64,000 nucleotides of DNA from assembly GCF_019904295.1 (NCBI RefSeq), contig NZ_CP065359.1, positions 645,001 through 709,000 of the forward strand, written 5' to 3'. The stretch is from Ruegeria sp. SCSIO 43209 (GTDB lineage Bacteria; Pseudomonadota; Alphaproteobacteria; Rhodobacterales; Rhodobacteraceae). Below, one piece after another: positions 26,784 through 36,319 of the stretch (positions within the stretch are counted from its first letter, which is position 1; each line of letters starts with the position of its first letter). Position numbers and translations under genes: made by a program. Under the pieces are notes generated by a model. It was given only the letters and a program-made list of their open reading frames with translations, searched no databases and was not told where the DNA came from.

Positions 26784-27454
26784 GCGCGCAGGTATTTCCC
26801 AGCCTCTTTGCGGGCAAAGGGTTTCATGTTTGCGCCGTGCGTTTCAAGAAACGCGACTACGCGCTCTGGATCATGCTTTGACAATTCGCGCAGCCACCAT
26901 GCGATGGCCTTCTGGATAAACCATTCCCGATCGGAGACATACGTGGCAGCCCAGCCGAGTATACGGTCACGGCATGCCAGGTCTTTCGGTTTGGGATGGT
27001 TCTGTTTGGTCCAGGGCAATGTGGCGACCAGCGCGGCGCGTTTGGTCCACATGTGGCCCGACGTGGTCCAGCGTTCGACCTGATCCAGCCGGGTTGGATC
27101 AGCCGAAAGACGCTTTTGCATCGCCATACAGGCATGATCGGCCACTGCCCAGGCGTCAAAATCCGGTAGCCAGCTTTGCAGCAGGTCCCACACCGCGTCA
27201 TCCGGTCGGATACGGGCTTGGGTCAGCAGCTTTGCTGCCGCGACCCGCGCTTCATGAATGTTGGTCTGCCATAAGCCATCGGCGACAGCGATGCGGTCGA
27301 TGACTTCAAGTTCGCGCCGCCAAGCCTTGGTCAGATCATTCAAAACCGGGTTCGGAACGCCCAGATAGGTGCGGTCTACCTTGTGATAGGCCGCCACCTG
27401 TTCTGCGCGTTCAGGATCGGCATGGGCTTTGATCTGATCCAGATAGGCTTGCAT
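26771..27454 (-). CDS. DNA alkylation repair protein, AlkD-like
   Basis: The 227-residue, all-helical protein matches the AlkD/AlkC-type HEAT-like repeat family, DNA glycosylases that release alkylated purines without base flipping. Recognisable parts are GVPNPVLNDLTKAW near the start, the WLPDFDAWAVADHAC helix, TTSGHMWTKRAALVATLPW and DREWFIQKAIAWWLREL, with the Asp and Trp residues typical of the active groove. It lies 6 bp downstream of glmS on the same strand, which may be only positional. It overlaps the end of the convergent lipoprotein gene. Confidence 0.85.
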   Translation of the reverse strand: MQAYLDQIKAHADPERAEQVAAYHKVDRTYLGVPNPVLNDLTKAWRRELEVIDRIAVADGLWQTNIHEARVAAAKLLTQARIRPDDAVWDLLQSWLPDFDAWAVADHACMAMQKRLSADPTRLDQVERWTTSGHMWTKRAALVATLPWTKQNHPKPKDLACRDRILGWAATYVSDREWFIQKAIAWWLRELSKHDPERVVAFLETHGANMKPFARKEAGKYLRAQSE

Positions 27455-27460
27455 GCCTGA

Positions 27461-29284
27461 TCACTCAACCGTGACGGATTTTGCCAGATTACGGGGCTGA
27501 TCAACATCTGTGCCTTTGGCCACCGCCGTGTGGTAGGCTAGCAATTGCGCGGGCACCGAATAGAGAATCGGGGCAAGGCTGGTGTGCACATGTGGCATAC
27601 GGATCGTGCTCCAAACTCCATCTTCTGCCTCAGCGATACCGTCATCATCCGAGACAAGGATAACCTTGCCCTTGCGCGCCATCACCTCCTGCATGTTCGA
27701 AACCGTCTTGTCGAAAACTGCGTCGCGTGGTGCCATGACAACAACCGGCATATGCTTGTCGATCAAGGCGATGGGGCCGTGCTTCAACTCACCCGAGGCA
27801 TAGCCTTCGGCGTGAATATAGCTGATTTCCTTGAGTTTCAGCGCGCCTTCCATCGCCAGCGGGTACATGAGGCCACGGCCCAGGAACAGCACGTCGCGCG
27901 CTTCGGACAGGCGTTGGGCGGATTGGCGAATAGCGTCGTTCTGATCCAGCGCAGCATTCAGAACAGTCGGCAAACCGCGAAGGGCGGCTGCGTGATCGGC
28001 GATCTCTTCATCGCTAAGCGTGCCTCGATCTGCAGCGGCCTTGAGGGCAAGCATCAGCAACACGCTAAGCTGACAGGTGAACGCCTTGGTCGAAGCAACA
28101 CCGATCTCAACACCCGCATGGATCGGCAACGCCACATCGCTTTCGCGCGCAATCGAGCTTTCCGCGACATTCACGACCGAGACAATCTTGTCCGCCTTGC
28201 CCTCGCAATAGCGCAGGGCAGCAAGCGTGTCGGCGGTTTCGCCCGACTGGCTTACAAACAGCGCCAACGTCCGGTCCGAGATCGGAGGTTCGCGATAGCG
28301 GAACTCGCTGGCGATATCGACTTCAACCGGCATCTTGGCCAGCTGTTCGAACCAGTATTTTGCCGTCAGGCAAGCGTAGAATGCCGTGCCGCAAGCCACC
28401 ATGGTCAGACGGTCCAGCTTGGTGAAATCCAGACCGTCACCGGGCAATACAACCTGATCGCCTCCGGTCGGAAGATACGAGCGGATGGCTTCGGCCACCA
28501 CAACAGGCTGCTCGGCAATTTCCTTGGCCATATAATGCTTGTGGCCGCCTTTGTCGGCACGGGTCTGATCGATTTGAATTTGCCGAATTTCGCGGTTGGC
28601 AAGCTCTCCCGATTCGGTTCGAATCTCAAGCGAAGTGCGGGTCAGAACCGCCCGATCGCCTTCCTCAAGATAGGTGATGCGATCCGTCAGGGGGGCCAGC
28701 GCGATCGCATCAGACCCAACAAACATCTCACCATCGCCGTGACCAATTGCAAGGGGCGAGCCCTTGCGCGCCGCAACAATCAGGTCTTCTTGACCGTCGA
28801 ACAGAAAGGCGAGCGCAAAGGCGCCCTTAAGCCGATCAATGGTTTTAAACGCGGCGTCGACCGGAGAGAGACCTTCGGACATGTACCTTTCCGTCATCAG
28901 GGCAACGGTTTCAGTGTCGGTATCCGTCACGAAACCGACCCCATTATCGGCCAGTTCAGCCCGCAATTCACGATAGTTTTCAACGATGCCGTTGTGCACT
29001 ACGGCGACAGGCCCGGCCTTGTGCGGATGTGCATTGTTAACCGATGGGGCACCATGGGTGGCCCAGCGGGTATGACCGATACCGGATTTACCCGGAAGGG
29101 GGTTGTGAACCAGAAGGTCGCTTAGGTTCACCAACTTGCCGACGGCCCGTCGGCGGCCCAAAGCGCCATCGTTCACGGTCGCAATACCGGCGCTGTCATA
29201 ACCGCGATATTCAAGCCGCTTCAGTGCTTCGACCAGGATAGGGGCAGCTTCGTGACTGCCCAGAACACCAACAATTCCACACAT
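27461..29284 (-). CDS. glmS: Glutamine-fructose-6-phosphate aminotransferase (isomerising)
   Basis: The 607-residue GlmS makes glucosamine-6-phosphate for peptidoglycan and lipid A. The N-terminal glutaminase domain starts MCGIVGVLG, with the catalytic Cys2 exposed after Met removal. Two SIS isomerase domains follow, with CGTAFYA, SQSGETADTLAALR and EGALKLKEISYIHAEGYASGELKHG. The C-terminus DQPRNLAKSVTVE is canonical. It is 3 bp downstream of glmU, so the two UDP-GlcNAc pathway genes form an operon. No glmS ribozyme would be expected or is evident. Confidence 0.97.
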   Translation of the reverse strand: MCGIVGVLGSHEAAPILVEALKRLEYRGYDSAGIATVNDGALGRRRAVGKLVNLSDLLVHNPLPGKSGIGHTRWATHGAPSVNNAHPHKAGPVAVVHNGIVENYRELRAELADNGVGFVTDTDTETVALMTERYMSEGLSPVDAAFKTIDRLKGAFALAFLFDGQEDLIVAARKGSPLAIGHGDGEMFVGSDAIALAPLTDRITYLEEGDRAVLTRTSLEIRTESGELANREIRQIQIDQTRADKGGHKHYMAKEIAEQPVVVAEAIRSYLPTGGDQVVLPGDGLDFTKLDRLTMVACGTAFYACLTAKYWFEQLAKMPVEVDIASEFRYREPPISDRTLALFVSQSGETADTLAALRYCEGKADKIVSVVNVAESSIARESDVALPIHAGVEIGVASTKAFTCQLSVLLMLALKAAADRGTLSDEEIADHAAALRGLPTVLNAALDQNDAIRQSAQRLSEARDVLFLGRGLMYPLAMEGALKLKEISYIHAEGYASGELKHGPIALIDKHMPVVVMAPRDAVFDKTVSNMQEVMARKGKVILVSDDDGIAEAEDGVWSTIRMPHVHTSLAPILYSVPAQLLAYHTAVAKGTDVDQPRNLAKSVTVE

Positions 29285-29287
29285 AAC

Positions 29288-30640
29288 TCAGGCTCCTTTG
29301 TCGCGGCGAGCCTTCTTCGCCTTCAACATTTCAAACAATTTACGCGCATAGCCGGGTTTGTTTTCCTGCTTGGAACGCGCTACGGCCAATGCGTCTGGCT
29401 CAATATCCTTGGTCACTACGGTCCCCGTGGCGGTCATTGCGCCATCACCCAGAGTGACCGGAGCCACCAGCATCGTGTTCGATCCGATGAACACGTTTTC
29501 CCCGATGGTCGTTTTATGCTTCATCACGCCGTCATAGTTGCAGGTGATGGTTCCCGCACCAATATTTGTCGCCGCCCCGACTGAGGCATCGCCGATATAG
29601 CTGAGGTGATTCACCTTAGCGCCTTCGGCGATTTCGGCGTTCTTGATCTCGACAAAGTTGCCAATTTTGGTGTTTTCAGCCAGCTCTGTACCCGGACGCA
29701 GCCGGGCATATGGTCCGACCACCGAACCTCGGCTGACATGGCAGCCTTCGAGATGTGAAAACGCCCGGATCGTTGCGCCGCTTTCCACGGTCACTCCGGG
29801 GCCGAAAACCACATTGGGTTCAATGACAGTGTCGCGTCCAATTACGGTATCTGCGGCCAGATACACGGTTTCAGGGGCCATCAGAGTGACCCCCAGATCC
29901 AGCAATGCAGAACGTGCTTGCACCTGAAACACCGCATCAGCCGCCGCCAGGTCAGTGCGCGAATTGATGCCCAGCGTCTGAGCTTCGTCGCAGGCAACCG
30001 CAGTTACGGACAGCCCTTGGCTGCGGGCGATCTCGACTACGTCGGTCAGATAGTATTCACCCGAGGCGTTATCATTGCCAACTGCATCGATCAGTGAGAA
30101 CAAGGTCTCGGAATCGCATGCCAAAAGTCCTGAGTTACAGAAGGTTATAGTGCGCTCTTCATCTGTGGCATCCTTGAACTCGACGATCCGCTCCAAGGCA
30201 TCTCCGTTCATCACAAGGCGGCCATAACGGGCGGGGTCTGCAGCTTCGAATCCTAGAATGACCAGATCGTTTTTTGCGCGCGCTTCGATCATCCGCTGCA
30301 GGGTGTCGGGCTGTAGAAACGGGGTATCACCATAGAGGACGACCACATCCCCCTGAAAGCCCTCCAGCGCTGCACGCGCCTGCGCAACCGCGTGGGCGGT
30401 GCCAAGTTGTTCTTCCTGCACCGCAATGCTGGCGTTTTCATCTTCGGCTTCAGCCACACGCGCGACTGCTTCCGCACCGTGGCCGGTAACAATCACCGTG
30501 CGCTCGGGCGACAGGACAGCACCGGCCCGCATGGCGTGAACCAGCATTGGAGCCTGAGCGATCGGATGCAGGACTTTGGGAATATCAGAGTTCATCCTTG
30601 TGCCTTTTCCGGCGGCAAGAATGACAAGGGCAGTGCTCAT
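29288..30640 (-). CDS. glmU: Bifunctional N-acetylglucosamine-1-phosphate uridyltransferase / glucosamine-1-phosphate acetyltransferase
   Basis: The 450-residue GlmU converts GlcN-1-P to UDP-GlcNAc. The N-terminal pyrophosphorylase domain has LAAGKGTRMNSDIPKVLHP, and LYGDTPFLQPDTL holds the Mg-binding Asp. The C-terminal left-handed beta-helix (hexapeptide repeats) has NFVEIKNAEI and HLSYIGDASVGAATNIGAGTITCNYDG for acetyl transfer. It heads the glmU-glmS operon and is divergent from gph. No strong Shine-Dalgarno site is seen before the start, only a weak AGAGAAAA. Confidence 0.97.
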   Translation of the reverse strand: MSTALVILAAGKGTRMNSDIPKVLHPIAQAPMLVHAMRAGAVLSPERTVIVTGHGAEAVARVAEAEDENASIAVQEEQLGTAHAVAQARAALEGFQGDVVVLYGDTPFLQPDTLQRMIEARAKNDLVILGFEAADPARYGRLVMNGDALERIVEFKDATDEERTITFCNSGLLACDSETLFSLIDAVGNDNASGEYYLTDVVEIARSQGLSVTAVACDEAQTLGINSRTDLAAADAVFQVQARSALLDLGVTLMAPETVYLAADTVIGRDTVIEPNVVFGPGVTVESGATIRAFSHLEGCHVSRGSVVGPYARLRPGTELAENTKIGNFVEIKNAEIAEGAKVNHLSYIGDASVGAATNIGAGTITCNYDGVMKHKTTIGENVFIGSNTMLVAPVTLGDGAMTATGTVVTKDIEPDALAVARSKQENKPGYARKLFEMLKAKKARRDKGA

Positions 30641-30774
30641 GAAATCGTTTTCTCTTTTGTTTTGTCGCCGCCCGTTTTATCCGCTGTGGGCAAAGGCGCA
30701 AGCGGTTCAGCCATCAAAGAAGATTGCCGTTTGCAACACGACATGGCGGAATCCCGCCGGTTCAGGAGGTGAGC

Positions 30775-31446
30775 ATGCGAACGGTAATCTTTGATCTGGA
30801 TGGAACTTTGGCGGATACATCTGGTGATTTGCTGGCCGCTGCAAACCATTGTTTTCGCGAGATGGGTCATGGGGATGTTCTGTCGCCCGAGCTTGATGCG
30901 GCGGTATCGGTACGCGGTGCACGCTTGATGTTGTCCCATGGATTGAAGCGGGTCGGCGCCTATGATGCGGATGTTGTCGAAGCCTATTATCCGGTCTTTT
31001 TGGACGTCTATGGGCAGGCGATCGATACGCATACCTATTTCTATCCCGGTGCGCTTGAAGCCGTCGAAACACTGAAAGATGCAGGTTATGGCGTGGGGAT
31101 TTGCACCAACAAGCCCGAAGGCCTGGCTGATTTGCTGCTGACCCGGATGGGTGTCCGTGATCACTTTGCTTCACTGATCGGTGCAGACACATTACCGGTG
31201 CGGAAACCCGACCCTGAACCGTTACGCGAAGCAGCGCGTCGCGCGGGAGGGCACCCTGACCACTGTGTATTGGTCGGCGACTCAGATACCGACCGAAATA
31301 CGGCGCGGGCTGCGGGAGTGCCGTCGGTACTGGTGACATTCGGCCCGTCGGGCGATGAGATGGCTGCGCTGGAGCCCGAGGCGTTGTTGCATCATTTTAA
31401 TGATTTACCGAAACTGGTCTCCGATTTGATCGGAGCGGCGGCCTGA
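30775..31446 (+). CDS. gph: Phosphoglycolate phosphatase-like HAD hydrolase
   Basis: The 223-residue HAD-superfamily phosphatase has motif I FDLDGTLADTSGDL at residues 5-18, the motif II region (GICTNKPEG), the motif III Lys in VRKPDPEPL, and motif IV VGDSDTDRNTA. These match phosphoglycolate phosphatase, which removes 2-phosphoglycolate formed by oxidative damage or oxygenation. ATG 30775 has a perfect AGGAGGT site 4 bases upstream; the frame open from 30724 is not used. Specificity within HAD hydrolases is hard to fix by sequence alone. Confidence 0.85.
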   Translation: MRTVIFDLDGTLADTSGDLLAAANHCFREMGHGDVLSPELDAAVSVRGARLMLSHGLKRVGAYDADVVEAYYPVFLDVYGQAIDTHTYFYPGALEAVETLKDAGYGVGICTNKPEGLADLLLTRMGVRDHFASLIGADTLPVRKPDPEPLREAARRAGGHPDHCVLVGDSDTDRNTARAAGVPSVLVTFGPSGDEMAALEPEALLHHFNDLPKLVSDLIGAAA

Positions 31447-31485
31447 TCCCTTGACCCGCTTAACACTCAGCATAAAAACGGATTC

Positions 31486-32676
31486 ATGACTGAGACATTC
31501 ACAGGTAATTTCACCCAGCAAGAACCCATTCCCGAAGAGGCGATCGAGGCCGCCATGGCCGTTTTGCGCCATGGTCGTTTGCACCGCTACAATGTTGCCC
31601 CTGGCGAGTTGAGCGAGACGGCTTTGTTGGAGCAGGAATTCGCCGCCCAGATGGGGGCGAAATACTGTCTGGCGGTCTCGTCGGGTGGCTACGCTTTGGC
31701 CACTGCGTTGCGTGCGGTGGGGGTCAAGCCGGGCGATCCGGTTTTGACCAACGCGTTCACTCTGGCGCCGGTGCCGGGGGCGATCGCGTCGGTTGGGGCA
31801 AAGCCGGTCTTTGTTGGTGTGACCGAAGCCCTGACCATCGATCAGGATGATCTTGAGGCCAAGCTGGATCAGGCGAAAGTACTAATGCTTAGCCACATGC
31901 GAGGGCATCTGTGCGATATGGATCGGCTGATGCAGATGTGCGACGCCGCCGGCGTGATCGTGATCGAGGATTGCGCGCATACCATGGGTGCGGCGTGGCG
32001 CGGACAACTGTCTGGGCGGCAGGGGGCCATTGGATGTTACTCGTGCCAGACCTATAAACATGTCAATTCGGGCGAGGGCGGGTTGCTGATCACGGATGAT
32101 CCGGAACTGGCCGCCAAGGCTACGATGTTGTCCGGGTCTTATATGCTTTATGAACGCCATCTGGCCGCGCCTGGGCCGGAGGTGTTCGAGCAGATCAAAT
32201 ACACCACCCCCAATGTCTCGGGCCGGATGGATAATCTGCGTGCGGCGATCCTGCGCCCGCAGTTGCGCGATCTGGACCGGCAGGTGCAGCGCTGGAACGA
32301 ACGCTATGTTGAGATTGAGCGTGGCCTGCGTGAAACGCCGGGTTTGACGATGGTGGAGCGGCCTGATGCTGAGACCTATGTCGGTTCATCGATACAATTC
32401 CTGTTGCTGGACTGGACACCCGAGCGCATTGCCGAGGTAATCCAGCGTTGCGCCGCGCGCGGGGTCGAACTGAAGTGGTTCGGGGGGACTGAACCGTCGG
32501 GCTTTACCTCACGCTATGACAGTTGGCGTTATGCCGACAGCGCCCCGATGCCGGTCAGTGATCGGATATTGGCAGGGATCATGGATATGCGCGTTCCACT
32601 GACCTTTTCGCTGGAAGATTGTGCCCAAATTGCACGCATTATCCGGGCTGAAGTCAGCGCTGTCTATCAGTCATAG
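31486..32676 (+). CDS. DegT/DnrJ/EryC1/StrS-family PLP aminotransferase
   Basis: The 396-residue type I PLP-fold protein has the family features: a SSGGYALATALRA loop near the cofactor phosphate, VIEDCAHTMGA with the PLP-ring Asp, and SCQTYKHVNSGEGG with the Schiff-base Lys191. Relatives usually aminate keto-sugars for surface glycans or antibiotics. No sugar-nucleotide genes are adjacent, although glmU/glmS and waaA lie within 8 kb. It follows gph by 39 bp and ends before a strong terminator. The substrate is unknown. Confidence 0.85.
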   Translation: MTETFTGNFTQQEPIPEEAIEAAMAVLRHGRLHRYNVAPGELSETALLEQEFAAQMGAKYCLAVSSGGYALATALRAVGVKPGDPVLTNAFTLAPVPGAIASVGAKPVFVGVTEALTIDQDDLEAKLDQAKVLMLSHMRGHLCDMDRLMQMCDAAGVIVIEDCAHTMGAAWRGQLSGRQGAIGCYSCQTYKHVNSGEGGLLITDDPELAAKATMLSGSYMLYERHLAAPGPEVFEQIKYTTPNVSGRMDNLRAAILRPQLRDLDRQVQRWNERYVEIERGLRETPGLTMVERPDAETYVGSSIQFLLLDWTPERIAEVIQRCAARGVELKWFGGTEPSGFTSRYDSWRYADSAPMPVSDRILAGIMDMRVPLTFSLEDCAQIARIIRAEVSAVYQS

Positions 32677-32716
32677 TCCAGCGGAGTGCGCTTTCAGCGC
32701 ACGCTCGATTTATCTG

Positions 32717-32746
32717 AAAACGCCGCCCCTTGCCGGGCGGCGTTTT
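32717..32746 (+). terminator. Rho-independent terminator after the DegT-family gene
   Basis: A perfect 12-bp stem (32717-32728 with 32735-32746) includes the A-run and T-run, with a 6-base loop. It lies 40 bp past the stop and isolates the following leucine-catabolism cluster. Confidence 0.92.
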
Positions 32747-32839
32747 GCGTTGGCCTGCGTGTCGTCATTGACCCGAGGAGGAAACGCTGCTATCTGATTA
32801 TTGAACGCTTGTTCATTAATGCAATCGGAGGAGCCCTGC

Positions 32840-34003
32840 ATGTTTATGGCCACAATGCAATTCGATCTGGGCGAGGACGTGAACGCCTTGCGTGAGATGG
32901 TGCACCGCTGGGCTCAGGAACGGGTCAAGCCGATGGCGGCCGAGATCGACGCGTCCAATGCCTTTCCGAATGAGCTGTGGAAAGAGATGGGTGAGCTTGG
33001 TTTGTTGGGCGTCACAGTCCCTGAAGAATATGGCGGGGCCGGTATGTCCTATCTGGCGCATACGGTGGCAGTTGAGGAAGTGGCGCGCGCCTCGGCCTCG
33101 GTATCTTTGTCCTATGGCGCGCATTCGAACTTGTGCGTGAACCAGATCAAGTTGAACGGAACAGAAGAGCAGAAGAAAAAATATCTGCCCCGTCTGATTT
33201 CGGGTGAACACGTCGGGGCGTTGGCTATGTCCGAGTCCTCGGCTGGGTCGGATGTGGTTTCCATGAAGCTACGTGCAGAAAAGCGAAACGATCACTATCG
33301 GCTGAATGGCAACAAATACTGGATCACTAACGGGCCGGATGCAGACACTCTGGTCGTCTATGCCAAGACCGATCCGGACGCCGGGTCAAAGGGGATCACG
33401 GCTTTTCTGATCGAGAAAGAGATGACCGGGTTTTCGACTTCGCCTCATTTCGACAAGCTTGGCATGCGCGGCTCGAACACCGCTGAGTTGATCTTTGAAG
33501 ATGTTGAAGTGCCGTTCGAGAATGTTCTGGGCGAAGAAGGGCGGGGTGTAGCCGTTCTGATGTCCGGTCTGGACTATGAGCGTGTGGTTCTTGCGGGTAT
33601 TGGAACCGGGATCATGGCCGCCTGCTTGGATGAAGTGATGCCCTATCTGGCCGAGCGTAAGCAGTTCGGAAAACCGATCGGGAGCTTCCAGCTCATGCAA
33701 GGCAAGATCGCGGATATGTACACAGCAATGAATTCGGCGCGGGCCTATGTCTACGAAGTTGCCAAGGCTTGCGACCGCGGGGATGTAACCCGTCAGGATG
33801 CTGCGGCGTGCTGCCTATATGCCTCGGAACAGGCGATGGTGCAGGCGCATCAAGCCGTTCAGGCGTTGGGTGGTGCCGGATTCCTGTCGGATTCGCCGGT
33901 CAGCCGGATTTTCCGAGATGCAAAGCTGATGGAGATCGGCGCGGGCACCAGCGAAATCCGCCGCATGCTGATTGGGCGCGAAATGATGAACGAGATGTTG
34001 TGA
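32840..34003 (+). CDS. ivd: Isovaleryl-CoA dehydrogenase
   Basis: This FAD acyl-CoA dehydrogenase oxidises isovaleryl-CoA to 3-methylcrotonyl-CoA in leucine breakdown and passes electrons to ETF. ATG 32840, with GGAGGA upstream, gives 387 residues. The family blocks are [13 protein letters not shown], the [13 protein letters not shown]-binding stretch and the C-terminal [16 protein letters not shown]. Glu247 in SGLDYERVV corresponds to the catalytic base placed as in human IVD, which separates it from most other acyl-CoA dehydrogenases. The context with methylcrotonyl-CoA carboxylase and HMG-CoA lyase supports the call. Confidence 0.93.
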   Translation: MFMATMQFDLGEDVNALREMVHRWAQERVKPMAAEIDASNAFPNELWKEMGELGLLGVTVPEEYGGAGMSYLAHTVAVEEVARASASVSLSYGAHSNLCVNQIKLNGTEEQKKKYLPRLISGEHVGALAMSESSAGSDVVSMKLRAEKRNDHYRLNGNKYWITNGPDADTLVVYAKTDPDAGSKGITAFLIEKEMTGFSTSPHFDKLGMRGSNTAELIFEDVEVPFENVLGEEGRGVAVLMSGLDYERVVLAGIGTGIMAACLDEVMPYLAERKQFGKPIGSFQLMQGKIADMYTAMNSARAYVYEVAKACDRGDVTRQDAAACCLYASEQAMVQAHQAVQALGGAGFLSDSPVSRIFRDAKLMEIGAGTSEIRRMLIGREMMNEML

Positions 34004-34006
34004 TGG

Positions 34007-34041
34007 AAAACCCCGCAGTTCATTGAACCACGGGGCTTTTT
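34007..34041. terminator. Bidirectional terminator between ivd and the OmpW-type gene
   Basis: Outer stem 34011-34015 with 34031-34035 and inner stem 34018-34022 with 34024-34028 are flanked by an A-run (34007-34010) and a T-run (34037-34041). Both convergent genes therefore see a hairpin followed by Ts. Confidence 0.85.
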
Positions 34042-34050
34042 GCGATTGGA

Positions 34051-34656
34051 TCAGAAACGATGAACGTAGGACAGGCCAATCAGGAACGGGTCGATTTCGG
34101 CGGTGCCGATGTCGTTGCCGTCAAGTTTGACGTCCGAGTCGATGTCGAACCAGCGCACGTTCAGACGCACCGCGCCTTTTTCCGTGACCATGTAATCCAG
34201 ACCGGCCTGCAGAGAAACGCCGAAGGAGTTGTCCAGATCGAGATCGCCCAAAGGCGAGTCTTCCTCGAAGAAGATGGTGTAGTTCAGACCGGCGCCGACA
34301 TAGGGCTTCCACGCGCTATTGGTCGGGAAGTGATAGTTCAGCGACAGAGTAGGCGGAAGATGCTTGACGCTGCCCGCGTCAACGCTGCCACCGAGAGTGA
34401 CGTCATGCTTGTAGGGGGTCGAGGCCAAGAGCTCGATCCCGAGATTGTCCTGAACGAAGTATTCGACGGTGAAAATCGGACGGGTGTCCGAGTCGATTTC
34501 GGCGTCGAACCCGGCCAGAGTCCCATTGTCGGATTTGGGGTCCAGATAGCCGACACCAACACCGACTGTCCAATCGCCTTGGGATTGGGCGAAGGCTGGG
34601 GCAGCCAGAGCGACAAGTGCGGTAGAAAGGGTCAAAGCGGCGAGTTTCTTTGTCAT
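34051..34656 (-). CDS. ompW: OmpW-family outer-membrane protein
   Basis: The 201-residue protein has a clear signal peptide (MTKKLAALTLSTALVALAAPAFA, cleavage before QSQGDW). It is an eight-stranded beta-barrel of the OmpW type: GVGVGYLDPKSDNG, a YFVQDNLGIELLAS strand pair, LPPTLSLNYHFP, KPYVGAGLNYTIFF and a terminal Phe. OmpW barrels let small hydrophobic compounds pass the outer membrane. The start ATG 34656 is chosen for the signal peptide; the frame extends to 34728. It lies inside the leucine cluster on the opposite strand. Confidence 0.88.
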   Translation of the reverse strand: MTKKLAALTLSTALVALAAPAFAQSQGDWTVGVGVGYLDPKSDNGTLAGFDAEIDSDTRPIFTVEYFVQDNLGIELLASTPYKHDVTLGGSVDAGSVKHLPPTLSLNYHFPTNSAWKPYVGAGLNYTIFFEEDSPLGDLDLDNSFGVSLQAGLDYMVTEKGAVRLNVRWFDIDSDVKLDGNDIGTAEIDPFLIGLSYVHRF

Positions 34657-34792
34657 ATTCGTGCCTTTGCTTGCGTTGATGCCGATGTTTTGGATGCCGC
34701 GGCGCAGAAATGCTCTGATCTGCATCAAACTCCGGAAATTGCTGAAGCGGGGAGGCTAGCTGCAACCGCTAATGAAATAAGGGAAAATCAGC

Positions 34793-36319
34793 ATGCATCC
34801 CGCTGAGCGCATACCGGGTTTGCGCGGCGACCAAAGCTGGGCGATGCCTTATCGGCTGAACATGGCGCAGCAATGCCTGTCGCAACAATCCGATCGGGTT
34901 GCTTTGCTGGATCTGACCCGGGGCGATCCGAGCGTGGTAACATTTGGCGAACTGGAGCTTATGGTTGATGGCATCGCTCGCGCGTTGATAGCTCGGGTCC
35001 AGCCAGGAGACCGGGTTGGCGTCTTGCTCAGCCAGTCGCCGTGGTGTGCCGCCGCGCATCTGGCGATCTGGAAGATCGGCGCGATTTCGGTGCCGCTGTT
35101 CAAGCTGTTCAAGCACGATGCGCTGGCGTCGCGTGTCAGAGATGCAGGTGCGCGGATCGTTTTGACCGATGCGGAAGGGTCTGCGTTACTGGGTGAATTG
35201 GCCCAACCGCTTTTGGTTGATGAGATTAGGCAGGAAGGGGAACCGGTGCCCTTTGCTGATACCGGCCCCGAGGATCCGGCAGTCCTAATCTACACGTCCG
35301 GCACTACTGGCAGCCCCAAGGGTGCGCTGCACGGCCATCGCGTGCTGACGGGCCACCTGCCGGGCGTCTCGATCAGCCACAATCACTTGCGCGATGGGGA
35401 TTGCCTGTGGACGCCAGCAGACTGGGCGTGGATCGGCGGTTTGTTCGACGTTCTGATGCCCGGGCTTGCGCTGGGCGTTCCGGTGGTCGCCACGCGGTTG
35501 GACAAATTCACCCCACAGGCCTGCGCCGATGTGATCGCGCGGGCGGGGGTGCGGAACGTCTTCTTTCCACCGACGGCTTTACGGATGCTCAAAGCTGCGG
35601 ATCAGTCGATACCGGGATTGCGGTCGGTGGCGTCTGGGGGTGAGCCTTTGGGCGCGGAGATGTTGGCTTGGGGCCAGCAGGCGTTTGGTCTGACGATCAA
35701 CGAGTTTTATGGCCAGACCGAGTGTAACATGGTCGTATCCTCCTGCGCCGAGGACTTCCCCGTTCGCCCCGGCTGTATCGGTAAACCGGTGCCGGGTCAT
35801 GAGGTGGCGGTAATTGACGATCATGGCCAACCGACGACGGAGGAAGGTGACGTCGCCATCCGGCGCGGTTCGGCCTCAATGCTGCTGGAATACTGGAATA
35901 ATCCGCAAGCAACGGCTGAGAAATTCCGAGGTGATTGGCTGATCACCGGTGACCGTGGCGTGTGGGAGGGCGATTATCTGCGCTTTGTCGGTCGTGATGA
36001 TGACGTGATTACCTCGGCAGGATACCGGATTGGCCCGGCTGAGATCGAGGATTGCCTGCTGACCCATCCGTCAGTGGCAACGGTGGGCGTGGTCGGCAAG
36101 CCCGATGAGCTGCGGACCGAGATCGTGAAGGCCTATGTGGTATTGAAGCCGGGGGCTGAGGCGTCGGGCGCTGAGTTGCAGAATTGGGTTAAGGACCGTT
36201 TGGCGCAGTATTCCTATCCGCGTGAGGTGTCCTTTCTGGAAGAGTTGCCGATGACGGTGACGGGAAAGGTGATCCGGAAGGAATTGAAGGCGCGGGCTGC
36301 AGGGGAGGCAATTACATGA
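34793..36319 (+). CDS. AMP-forming acyl-CoA synthetase
   Basis: The 508-residue ANL-superfamily enzyme activates a carboxylic acid with ATP and CoA. It shows the P-loop-like YTSGTTGSPKGALHGH, the NEFYGQTECNMV motif, the ITGDRGVWEGDYLRFVGRDDDVI hinge region and the C-terminal catalytic Lys in MTVTGKVIRKEL. It resembles medium-chain or acetoacetyl/isovaleryl-type synthetases more than Acs proper. Between ivd and the carboxylase genes it probably activates a branched acid such as isovalerate (inference). The next gene overlaps its stop by 4 bp. Confidence 0.9.
   Translation: MHPAERIPGLRGDQSWAMPYRLNMAQQCLSQQSDRVALLDLTRGDPSVVTFGELELMVDGIARALIARVQPGDRVGVLLSQSPWCAAAHLAIWKIGAISVPLFKLFKHDALASRVRDAGARIVLTDAEGSALLGELAQPLLVDEIRQEGEPVPFADTGPEDPAVLIYTSGTTGSPKGALHGHRVLTGHLPGVSISHNHLRDGDCLWTPADWAWIGGLFDVLMPGLALGVPVVATRLDKFTPQACADVIARAGVRNVFFPPTALRMLKAADQSIPGLRSVASGGEPLGAEMLAWGQQAFGLTINEFYGQTECNMVVSSCAEDFPVRPGCIGKPVPGHEVAVIDDHGQPTTEEGDVAIRRGSASMLLEYWNNPQATAEKFRGDWLITGDRGVWEGDYLRFVGRDDDVITSAGYRIGPAEIEDCLLTHPSVATVGVVGKPDELRTEIVKAYVVLKPGAEASGAELQNWVKDRLAQYSYPREVSFLEELPMTVTGKVIRKELKARAAGEAIT

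Noticed and set aside
27545..29125. Plus-strand frame of 526 codons across glmS
   Set aside because: It is antisense to a canonical GlmS with intact motifs, and shows no signal or domain of its own.
29285..29700. Possible glmS riboswitch/ribozyme before glmS
   Set aside because: glmS is 3 bp behind glmU, leaving no leader space, and the ribozyme is not expected in alphaproteobacteria.
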